Source: Acidobacteriaceae bacterium
Lineage (GTDB): Bacteria > Acidobacteriota > Terriglobia > Bryobacterales > Bryobacteraceae
Direction of reading: 5' to 3'
Assembly (NCBI GenBank): GCA_019239585.1
Contig: JAFAZU010000096.1
Coordinates: forward strand, 1-10,247
Length of the DNA stretch: 10,247 nucleotides
Part shown: one piece after another, positions 1 through 6,036 of the stretch
Position numbering within the stretch: the first letter of the stretch is position 1
How the letters are laid out: each line of letters begins with the position of its first letter
Program-made: the position numbers and the translations under genes
The notes under the pieces: generated by a model
What the model was told of the DNA's origin: nothing
The model's database searches: none
What the model saw: only the letters and a program-made list of their open reading frames with translations

Positions 1-591
1 GGCAGCCCTGCGCTCGTGTTTCCTCAAATGAATGCTGCTGGCCGAAACATTGAGAACCTGACCAGCTTACAGGTTCTAAGTGTGCCCGCGCTGCCGGTAG
101 GCCCGGGCGGATTGTCTACCAGCCTCATGCTTTCGGGAAACGTCAGCAGTCCAGGCACTTATACTTTGGCAGATTTGAAGAAATTCCCGCCCGTGACCGA
201 GACAGTAAGCGGAGATATCTACACAGGCGTGTCGCTGTGGACGCTCTTATCCGCCAATGACTCCAACGTCTTCACTCAGTATGTACTCGCCGCTGGTACG
301 GACGGCTACGAAGTGCTCTTCTCGTTGGCCGAACTCGACCCGAGTTTGGCAGCGCAGAACAATCTCCTCCCTTACGCGGATACCGCCGGACAATTTCCTG
401 CAGACGGCTTCGTTCGCATCGTGATCCCAGGAGATAATCACGCCGGACGTTATGTCTCCAACCTGAACCAATTGGAAGTGACGTCGATCCCGGAGCCAAG
501 CACGCTTCTGTTGCTCGGTTGGAGCCTGCTGGCGTTATGTTCGCTGCGCTGCTCGTATAAACTCCCGGATGCGAAACTGAAAGAAGAATGA
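1..591 (+). CDS. PEP-CTERM protein with tandem molybdopterin-oxidoreductase-like domains (5' partial)
   Basis: The reading frame is open from the window edge, so the true start lies upstream; GTG at 16 is only the first in-window start-like codon. The visible 196 residues hold one complete domain (about residues 35-160) resembling the sulfite-oxidase-fold 'oxidoreductase molybdopterin-binding' domain. It has the family-like segments YTGVSLWTLL, AAGTDGYEVLFSLAELDP and VIPGDNHAGRYVSNL. Residues 6-30 match the end of that domain (12 of 25 identical by eye), so an earlier copy of the same domain lies just upstream. The C-terminus has a PEP-CTERM sorting signal: IPEPS, a hydrophobic stretch LLLLGWSLLALCSL, then an Arg. 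This implies export and exosortase-dependent processing. A further 14 residues follow the Arg, longer than usual. The stop TGA at 589-591 lies inside a 53-bp repeat shared with the alaS start. Cofactor binding cannot be judged from this fragment. The PEP-CTERM call is strong, the domain call fairly strong. Confidence 0.8.
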   Translation, partial: GSPALVFPQMNAAGRNIENLTSLQVLSVPALPVGPGGLSTSLMLSGNVSSPGTYTLADLKKFPPVTETVSGDIYTGVSLWTLLSANDSNVFTQYVLAAGTDGYEVLFSLAELDPSLAAQNNLLPYADTAGQFPADGFVRIVIPGDNHAGRYVSNLNQLEVTSIPEPSTLLLLGWSLLALCSLRCSYKLPDAKLKEE

Positions 592-613
592 CCGGAAATG
601 AGATCCGCGCGAA
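561..613 (+). repeat. 53-bp direct repeat, left copy (duplicated gene junction)
   Basis: Identical over all 53 bases to 1277-1329 (offset 716 bp); the bases just outside differ on both sides (a560 versus c1276, a614 versus c1330). It encodes the last residues (LPDAKLKEE and stop) of the PEP-CTERM gene. In another frame it encodes MTGNEIRA, the first eight residues of alanyl-tRNA synthetase, starting from ATG 588. The stop and start overlap as ATGA at 588-591. Here the alaS start leads nowhere: translation from 588 runs antisense through the HEPN gene, giving an 84-codon non-homologous frame. It is best read as the left flank of an inserted toxin-antitoxin cassette. Confidence 0.95.
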
Positions 614-614
614 A

Positions 615-627
615 AATAAGCTCATGG
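615..627 (+). repeat. Imperfect inverted end of the cassette, left
   Basis: Positions 615-627 read AATAAGCTCATGG. The minus strand at 1271-1259 reads AATAAGCGTATGG, so 11 of 13 positions match in inverted orientation. The left end lies 1 bp inside the left 53-bp repeat boundary, and overlaps the HEPN stop codon (622-624). It may be a terminal inverted repeat of a small mobile unit. The match is short and was found by inspection, so it could be coincidence. Confidence 0.4.
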
Positions 628-975
628 ATCACTCTCAAGCTTGTCGAGGGCGTGGAGTGAGGCTTCCACAACCTTTCGAAACGGCGGCAAATCATGCTCA
701 ACAACTTGCCAGATCAGATCTGCGTCGATTTCGAAGTAGTGATGGACTAAGATGTTGCGAAGCCCAACAGCTTGAGACCACACAGGATAAGGGTTTTGCT
801 CGCGGAATTCATCGGATAAGCAGCGGCAGGCCTCGCCGATGACCTGCAAATAATAGAGCGCCCAGACCTGCAACTTGGGGTCTTGAAGAAATGCTTCCTG
901 AGTAAGCCGCGTTTCCGTTTGGATCTGATCGAGAGCGCGAATAATATCACGCAGTCGCGAACGGTCGTCTCTCAA
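622..975 (-). CDS. hepT: HEPN-domain ribonuclease toxin (HepT / DUF86 family)
   Basis: A 117-residue all-alpha HEPN protein of the DUF86/HepT family, the toxin half of a HEPN-MNT module. It starts with the family-typical MRDDRSRLRDII. The catalytic R-x4-H-x-Y motif is intact: Arg73, His78 and Tyr80 within GLRNILVHHYFEID. In studied HepT proteins Arg and His form the RNase site of a dimer, and the motif Tyr is the residue modified with AMP units by the MNT partner. One studied homologue trims tRNA 3' ends; the target here is unknown. The start codon is TTG (975-973), chosen because it gives the conserved N-terminus and overlaps the antitoxin stop as TTGA, implying translational coupling. The gene ends 8 bp from the left 53-bp repeat and faces the PEP-CTERM gene tail-to-tail. 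No truncation or missing catalytic residue is seen. Confidence 0.9.
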   Translation of the reverse strand: MRDDRSRLRDIIRALDQIQTETRLTQEAFLQDPKLQVWALYYLQVIGEACRCLSDEFREQNPYPVWSQAVGLRNILVHHYFEIDADLIWQVVEHDLPPFRKVVEASLHALDKLESDP

Positions 976-1262
976 AGCGGTGTCGCTTCTGCTAAAGCCC
1001 GGCTCCGCACCTCAGGACGCAACATCCGTTCTGTTGCGACATCGATGCGCATGCCCAGCTCCCGCTGAACATCCATCAAGAAACCGCCGAGATCCATCAA
1101 GCTGCGGCCCGGCTCAAGTTCCACCAGAAGATCAAGATCGCTGGAGCTAGAGGCTTCGCCACGGGCCACGGAACCGAACACGCGAATGTTGCTCGCGCCG
1201 TGTCTGGACGCAAGGCTCAGGATTTTTTCACGCTTCAAGCGCCTGATCTCCTCCAGCACCAT
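972..1262 (-). CDS. mntA: MNT-domain minimal nucleotidyltransferase antitoxin (MntA family)
   Basis: A 96-residue minimal nucleotidyltransferase, the antitoxin half of the HEPN-MNT pair, expected to neutralise HepT by adding AMP to its active-site Tyr. The G-S-x10-D-x-D signature is complete: Gly30-Ser31 in VFGSVARGE, then Asp42 and Asp44 in SDLDLLVE. A third acidic residue, Asp74, lies in MRIDVAT. ATG 1262-1260 is preferred: it gives MVLEEIRRLKREK directly before the core domain. The longer frame back to 1394 would run through the 53-bp repeat and antisense alaS with no family likeness. A strong Shine-Dalgarno is not evident. The antitoxin precedes and overlaps the toxin by 4 bp. Only 14 bp separate its start from the right 53-bp repeat, so its promoter must lie largely in the repeat or antisense within alaS. 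It is divergent from alaS, 41 bp apart. Confidence 0.9.
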   Translation of the reverse strand: MVLEEIRRLKREKILSLASRHGASNIRVFGSVARGEASSSSDLDLLVELEPGRSLMDLGGFLMDVQRELGMRIDVATERMLRPEVRSRALAEATPL

Positions 1263-1271
1263 ACGCTTATT
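1259..1271 (-). repeat. Imperfect inverted end of the cassette, right
   Basis: On the minus strand this reads AATAAGCGTATGG, pairing in inverted orientation with 615-627 (11 of 13 positions identical, with an unbroken 7-bp core). It lies 5 bp inside the right 53-bp repeat and includes the ATG of the MNT gene. It could be a terminal inverted repeat of the inserted unit, but the MNT start codon constrains part of it. Confidence 0.4.
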
Positions 1272-1276
1272 GTGAC

Positions 1277-1329
1277 ACTCCCGGATGCGAAACTGAAAGA
1301 AGAATGACCGGAAATGAGATCCGCGCGAA
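1277..1329 (+). repeat. 53-bp direct repeat, right copy (alaS start region)
   Basis: Perfect copy of 561-613. Here it supplies the real alaS initiation region: a purine-rich GAAAGAAG just upstream, ATG 1304-1306, and the first eight codons. The 27 bases before the ATG match the last codons of the PEP-CTERM gene, but in this copy they follow cassette DNA and encode nothing evident. Recombination between the two copies would excise 716 bp and rebuild an ATGA-overlapping PEP-CTERM/alaS junction. Confidence 0.95.
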
Positions 1330-3931
1330 CTTTTTGAAGTTTTTCGCCGGACAGGGCCACAGAGTTGTACGATCTTCGTCGCTGATTCCTGCAAACGATC
1401 CCACGCTTCTATTCACTAATGCAGGAATGAACCAGTTTAAGGAGACATTTCTTGGGCTGGAAAAGCGGGATTATTTGCGGGCGGCGTCGTCACAGAAGTG
1501 TGTGCGGGCGGGCGGCAAGCATAATGATCTCGAAAACGTGGGCTATACGCGGCGGCATCACACGTTTTTTGAAATGCTCGGAAACTTTTCGTTTGGCGAT
1601 TATTTCAAGGCCGATGCCATTGCGCTTGCCTGGGAATTAGTGACAAATTCGCGGTGGTTCGGCATGCCCAAAGACAAGCTGTATATTACCGTATTCCGCG
1701 AAGACGACGAAGCCGAAGAGCTTTGGCAGAAAGTCGCGGGAGTGCCGAAGTCCCGCATCTTTCGGCTGGACGAGAAAGATAATTTCTGGCAAATGGGCGA
1801 AACGGGGCCGTGCGGTCCCTGCTCGGAAATTCACTATGATTTAGGGCCGGAAGCCGCTGAAAAGGGGCGAGAGCATGAGCAGTTTCCGCTAGATGGCGGC
1901 GGGCGCTTTGTAGAAATTTGGAATCTCGTGTTCATGCAGTATGACCGGGCCAATGATGGAACGTTGACTCCCCTGCCGCGTCCCTCCATCGATACGGGCA
2001 TGGGGCTGGAGCGCGTAGCCGCTATCCTGCAAGGGGTAGTTTCGAATTATGAATCTGATCTGATCGAGCCTATCATTCATCAAGCGGCGGAGCTGCTGCG
2101 CGTCAATGTTCATACCAACCAACGGACCGATACGGCATTGCGGATCAATGCCGACCATGCGCGCGCTACGGAGTTTTTGATTCATGACGGCGTCCTTCCG
2201 TCCAATGAGGGACGAGGCTATGTTCTGCGAAAGATTATGCGGCGTGCTATGCGGAATGGTCGTCTCGCCGGTGCAACGGAGCCTTATCTGCACAAACTGA
2301 CAGGGTTTGTCGCTGATTTCATGCGCGAGGCGTACCCGGAATTAACCGAAAGTAAAGACCGGGTTTCACGAGTGGTGCGCGAAGAAGAGAGCCGCTATGC
2401 GTCCACGTTCCAGGTGGCAGAGCGCTTTTTTCAGGACGAGGCAAAGAAGGCGCAATTAGGAGTGCTGCCGGGAACGTCTGCCTTCCGTCTTTATGACACA
2501 TATGGGCTGGCGCTGGACGAACAGGAAGAAATGGCGCGGGAATTCGGGCTGGCAATTGACCGCGAAAGCTTTGCCGCCGAAATGGAAAAGCAGCGCACGC
2601 GGGCGCGGGCGAGTTGGCGCGGCGCAGCCCAGGCCCAGATTGCCGATGTTTATAAATCGCTGAACGCCGTTGAATTCGTAGGTCGTGAAAGCCTGGAAGG
2701 CCCGGTTCAGGTTGCCTCTCTTATTGTCGATAAGCAGGAAGTGGATCTGGTGGAAGCAGGTCCCGCCGAAGTGGTTTTTCCAAGAACGCCGTTCTATGCC
2801 GAATCGGGCGGACAGGTGGCGGACACGGGCCTGTTGCTGACGAGCGATACGCACGAGAGAGTTGCTACCGTAGAGGGCGTCTATAAAGCGACTCCTAGCG
2901 TAACGGTGCATAAAATCCAGGTTCTGCGGCCCATCCGAAAAGGCGATGCGTTGACGGCTGTTGTGGATCTGCCCTCCCGTAGCGCCACCGCTCGGAATCA
3001 TACGGCGACGCATCTGCTTCATGCGGCGCTGCGGCAAGTATTAGGTCCTCATGTCAAGCAGGCCGGCAGCGTCGTGGAACCGGGCAGGTTGCGTTTTGAT
3101 TTCTCGCACTACTCCGCGCTGACCGATGATGAAGCGCGGGAAGTGGAGCGGCTGGTCAATCAACAGATCCTTGCGAATACGCCTGTCGCAACCGACATTA
3201 TGGATCTGGATCAGGCGCTATCCACAGGCGCAATGGCTCTCTTTGGCGAAAAGTACGGCGAGAGCGTCCGTGTGGTGAGCGTTCCCGGCTTTAGCCGCGA
3301 GTTGTGCGGTGGCACGCACGTAAACCGCACAGGTGATATCGGGCTGTTCAAGATTGTCTATGAAGGTAGTATCTCGCAGGGCGTGAGGCGCATCGAAGCA
3401 GTAACAGGCGAGGGCGCGCTGGACCGTTTTCAGGAAGCTACTGATCAGTTGACACAAGCTAGTGAAATTCTCCATACGTCACCGGCCGGCATGCTGGACC
3501 AATTGGAAAAAACCCTGGAGCAGAAGGGAATGCTCCAGCGGGAAAACGACGAGTTAAAAGACAAGCTGGCTCACCAACAGATAAACAACATAACAGGCCG
3601 GGTCATAAACGGCGCGACCGTGGTTGCGGAAAGAGTAGAAGGACTGGATCCGAAGCAGTTGAGAACCATAGCTGATTCGCTGCGCAACAAATACCGCAGC
3701 GCAGTGATCGTAATTGCTTCCGTGAAGGACTCTAAAGTTTCTGTGATTTCCGCCGTCAGCAAGGATCTGACCGGGAAAGTGCAGGCAGGCAAGCTGGTCG
3801 GAGAAGTAGCGCAAGCCATTGGAGGTAAGGGCGGCGGACGGCCGGATATGGCGGAAGGAGCCGGTAAAGACATTCCGCAACTGCCGTCCGCTCTCGAAAA
3901 GGTTTATCAAAAGATGGAGGCTCTGCTGTAA
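1304..3931 (+). CDS. alaS: Alanyl-tRNA synthetase
   Basis: Full-length class II alanyl-tRNA synthetase (875 residues, close to the E. coli 876), charging tRNA-Ala in the cytoplasm. The N-terminal aminoacylation domain has motif 1 (TNAGMNQFKETFLG), the conserved RAGGKHNDLENVGY and HHTFFEMLGNFSFGDYF blocks, motif 2 (FVEIWNLVFMQY) and motif 3 (GMGLERVAAIL). The editing domain has the zinc-ligand set His566 and His570 (HTATH) with Cys668 and His672 (CGGTH), at nearly the same positions as in E. coli. A Gln/Glu/Lys-rich coiled coil (about 720-765) leads to the C-Ala (DHHA1) domain ending with GGGRPDMAEG (843-852). ATG 1304 gives the normal N-terminus MTGNEIRANFLKFF. The first eight codons lie in the 53-bp repeat. 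Any promoter the gene used upstream is now separated from it by the opposite-strand toxin-antitoxin pair. No T-box leader is seen. Confidence 0.98.
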   Translation: MTGNEIRANFLKFFAGQGHRVVRSSSLIPANDPTLLFTNAGMNQFKETFLGLEKRDYLRAASSQKCVRAGGKHNDLENVGYTRRHHTFFEMLGNFSFGDYFKADAIALAWELVTNSRWFGMPKDKLYITVFREDDEAEELWQKVAGVPKSRIFRLDEKDNFWQMGETGPCGPCSEIHYDLGPEAAEKGREHEQFPLDGGGRFVEIWNLVFMQYDRANDGTLTPLPRPSIDTGMGLERVAAILQGVVSNYESDLIEPIIHQAAELLRVNVHTNQRTDTALRINADHARATEFLIHDGVLPSNEGRGYVLRKIMRRAMRNGRLAGATEPYLHKLTGFVADFMREAYPELTESKDRVSRVVREEESRYASTFQVAERFFQDEAKKAQLGVLPGTSAFRLYDTYGLALDEQEEMAREFGLAIDRESFAAEMEKQRTRARASWRGAAQAQIADVYKSLNAVEFVGRESLEGPVQVASLIVDKQEVDLVEAGPAEVVFPRTPFYAESGGQVADTGLLLTSDTHERVATVEGVYKATPSVTVHKIQVLRPIRKGDALTAVVDLPSRSATARNHTATHLLHAALRQVLGPHVKQAGSVVEPGRLRFDFSHYSALTDDEAREVERLVNQQILANTPVATDIMDLDQALSTGAMALFGEKYGESVRVVSVPGFSRELCGGTHVNRTGDIGLFKIVYEGSISQGVRRIEAVTGEGALDRFQEATDQLTQASEILHTSPAGMLDQLEKTLEQKGMLQRENDELKDKLAHQQINNITGRVINGATVVAERVEGLDPKQLRTIADSLRNKYRSAVIVIASVKDSKVSVISAVSKDLTGKVQAGKLVGEVAQAIGGKGGGRPDMAEGAGKDIPQLPSALEKVYQKMEALL

Positions 3932-3934
3932 TTC

Positions 3935-4927
3935 GTGGCGGAACATTTTGATGTAGCGATTGTGGGAGCTGGGCCTACAGGCCTGGCATGCGGGATTGAG
4001 CTGAAAAAGCGCGGTCTCAACTCGGTGTTGTTTGACAAGGGTTGCATTGTGAACTCGATTTATCACTACCCGACTAACCTGGTTTTCTTTACAACGCCTG
4101 AGCTGCTGGAGATTGGCGACATACCCATGACTTCTCTGAACGAGAAGCCGGGCCGCACGGAAGGATTAAAGTATTATCGGCGCGTAGCGGATCACTACAA
4201 GCTGAACGTTCACCAGTATGAGAAGGTGCTGGGATTCGAAGGTTCAGACGGAAGTTTTACAATCCGTACGGAAACATCAGATGGAAACCATCACTGCTAT
4301 CGCGCCGGTAAGATCATTCTGGCAACCGGTTATTACGATATTCCGAATAAGCTGAACGTGCCGGGCGAGGATCTGGACAAAGTCATTCATTACTACCGGG
4401 AAGCGCATCCCTACTACAACCATGACGTTCTGATTGTGGGGGCAAAGAACTCTGCTTGCATCGCGGCGTTGGAACTGTTCTGGACGGGTGCGCGCGTCAC
4501 CATGGTGCATCGCGGACCGGATATCTCGAACAACGTGAAGTATTGGATTAAGCCGAACATCGAGAATCGCATCAAAGTCGGTGAGGTAAAAGCCTACTTC
4601 CATAGCGCTGTAAAAGAGATTCGCCCGCACGACGTCATCTTGCAAACGCCGGAAGGCGAAGTTTGCTTGAAAAACGATTTTGTATTTGCCATGACCGGAT
4701 ATCGCCCGGACTTCGAGTTCATGGCTGAGCATGGAATCTACCTGGACCCCCTGACTTCAAAGCCGATTACAGATCCGCACACGCTCGAAAGCGAGCGCAA
4801 GGGAATTTATCTGGCGGGCGTGATCGTAGCAGGAACGCACACCAATGAAATTTTCATCGAGAACGGCCGTTTTCACGGCAAGCTCATCGCCGAAGCAATT
4901 GAGAAAAGCATGCAGGTAGCGGTGTAA
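3935..4927 (+). CDS. YpdA/Bdr-like FAD/NADPH-dependent oxidoreductase
   Basis: A 330-residue two-dinucleotide-binding flavoprotein most like YpdA (bacillithiol disulfide reductase, Bdr). The FAD-binding motif GAGPTG is at residues 11-16 and the NADPH-binding motif GAKNSA at 169-174. Between them is the YpdA-typical block KGCIVNSIYHYPTNLVFF, and the C-terminus has GIYLAGVIVAGTHTNEIFIENGR. There is no CxxC redox pair, so it is not a classical thioredoxin reductase. The Cys found in the first glycine motif of Firmicutes YpdA (GGGPCG) is Thr15 here, although Cys37 lies nearby in GCIVN. The GTG start at 3935 is 3 bp after the alaS stop and gives MAEHFDVAIVGAG; a GGAGG lies 14 nt upstream, rather far. 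It probably shares the alaS transcript. The substrate is inferred from family only: it could be bacillithiol disulfide or another low-molecular-weight disulfide. Confidence 0.85.
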   Translation: MAEHFDVAIVGAGPTGLACGIELKKRGLNSVLFDKGCIVNSIYHYPTNLVFFTTPELLEIGDIPMTSLNEKPGRTEGLKYYRRVADHYKLNVHQYEKVLGFEGSDGSFTIRTETSDGNHHCYRAGKIILATGYYDIPNKLNVPGEDLDKVIHYYREAHPYYNHDVLIVGAKNSACIAALELFWTGARVTMVHRGPDISNNVKYWIKPNIENRIKVGEVKAYFHSAVKEIRPHDVILQTPEGEVCLKNDFVFAMTGYRPDFEFMAEHGIYLDPLTSKPITDPHTLESERKGIYLAGVIVAGTHTNEIFIENGRFHGKLIAEAIEKSMQVAV

Positions 4928-4998
4928 GCGTATTCAGCCTGAACGGAGCCGAGAACGAAGTGACCGGCTTTATCTATGCGACACCGCTACCATGAGGA

Positions 4999-6036
4999 AT
5001 GCGTTCTCTCCTTTTATCCCTTTTGCTTGCCTGCAGCTTGGCGCAAGGCGCGGACACTCACGTTCTCCGTGTCACGCCGCAGACGATCTGCTGGGGTTAT
5101 TATTGGGCCCATGCCCAACCTGCTCTGAAAATTCATTCCGGCGACAGCGTCCAGATTCAGACCGTTTCCGGTAATCCGAACCGGCTGATAGCTGCTGGCG
5201 TAAAGCCTGAAGACATGCAGCCGCAATTGAAAGAGGTTTACGAGAAAGTGCCTCCCGATGCGAAAGGTCCCGGCGGGCACCTTCTGACTGGCCCCGTATA
5301 CATCGAAGAAGCGGAACCGGGAGATGTTCTCGAAGTGCAAATCGACAAAATTACGCTCGATGTGCCGTACGCTTATAACGGCTTTGGTCCTACAACCGGC
5401 ATCTTTCAAGATGAGTATCCCTACCCGCGAACAAAAATCATTCCGCTCGACCGACAGCGCATGATAGGAGAATTTGCCCCCGGTATTGAGATTCCACTCA
5501 AGCCCTTTTTCGGCAGCATGGGCGTTGCGCCGCCGGGTGAAGGAAAGCTGAACAGCGCTCCGCCATGGATTCATGCAGGCAATATGGACCTGAAAGAGTT
5601 GACGGCGGGCGCCAAGGTGTACATCCCGATTCACCAAAAGGGCGCGCTCTTTGAGGTAGGCGATGGACATGCAGGCATGGGGAATGGCGAAATTGATGTG
5701 ACGGCCCTTGAAACCTCGCTTACCGGTACATTCACTTTTGTTGTGCATAAAGGCATGAGCCTGCGGTGGCCTCGCGCGGAAACTCCCCAAAGCTATATCA
5801 CGATAGGATTCAACGAGGATTTGAACAAAGCGACGGACTTGGCAGCGCGGGAGATGATCGATTTCCTGATGACGGAAAAGCATTTAAGCCGTGATGATGC
5901 ATACATGCTGACCAGCGTTGCCGTGGACCTGGACATTACACAGTTAGTGGATGGCAAAAAGGGCGTGCATGCAATCTGTCCTAAAGCGATTTTCAAAGTA
6001 ACAGGCTCGGCCCCTCTGCTATCCGGTCAGCATTGA
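4999..6036 (+). CDS. Acetamidase/formamidase-family protein, exported
   Basis: A 345-residue member of the FmdA/AmdA family, whose studied members hydrolyse short amides to ammonia and the acid. Residues 1-18 (MRSLLLSLLLACSLAQGA) look like a cleavable signal peptide, so the protein is probably periplasmic, unlike the cytosolic enzymes. Family-typical blocks are HLLTGPVYIEEAEPGDVLEV (94-113), PFFGSMGVAPP (169-179), HAGNMD (192-197), GDGHAGMGNGEI (221-232) and AYMLTSVAVDL (301-311). ATG 4999 is chosen because it produces the signal peptide; the GAGGA at 4994-4998 directly touches it, too close for an ideal Shine-Dalgarno. The gap from the preceding gene is 71 bp, with no clear promoter or terminator. 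The last 44 bp overlap the convergent minus-strand gene. The true substrate is unknown. Confidence 0.87.
   Translation: MRSLLLSLLLACSLAQGADTHVLRVTPQTICWGYYWAHAQPALKIHSGDSVQIQTVSGNPNRLIAAGVKPEDMQPQLKEVYEKVPPDAKGPGGHLLTGPVYIEEAEPGDVLEVQIDKITLDVPYAYNGFGPTTGIFQDEYPYPRTKIIPLDRQRMIGEFAPGIEIPLKPFFGSMGVAPPGEGKLNSAPPWIHAGNMDLKELTAGAKVYIPIHQKGALFEVGDGHAGMGNGEIDVTALETSLTGTFTFVVHKGMSLRWPRAETPQSYITIGFNEDLNKATDLAAREMIDFLMTEKHLSRDDAYMLTSVAVDLDITQLVDGKKGVHAICPKAIFKVTGSAPLLSGQH

Noticed and set aside
588..842. Plus-strand 84-codon frame starting MTGNEIRA
   Set aside because: Only its first eight codons are real alaS sequence, from the repeat; the remainder is antisense to hepT and resembles no protein.
1260..1394. 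44-residue N-terminal extension of the MNT protein
   Set aside because: It is antisense to alaS and the 53-bp repeat, with no family similarity; ATG 1262 gives the normal length.
4903..4995. Open frame of 30 codons ending before the acetamidase gene (GVSVFSLNGAENEVTGFIYATPLP)
   Set aside because: It reads like a protein tail and could be a gene remnant, but it is too short and has no start or matching upstream part, so chance is as likely.
4992..5174. ATG at 4992 as an alternative start before the acetamidase-family gene
   Set aside because: It is in a different frame and gives a 60-codon peptide with no features; ATG 4999 gives a proper signal peptide and domain.
5014..5883. Long minus-strand frame of 289 codons
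   Set aside because: It is antisense to the well-supported acetamidase-family gene and shows no recognisable motifs.
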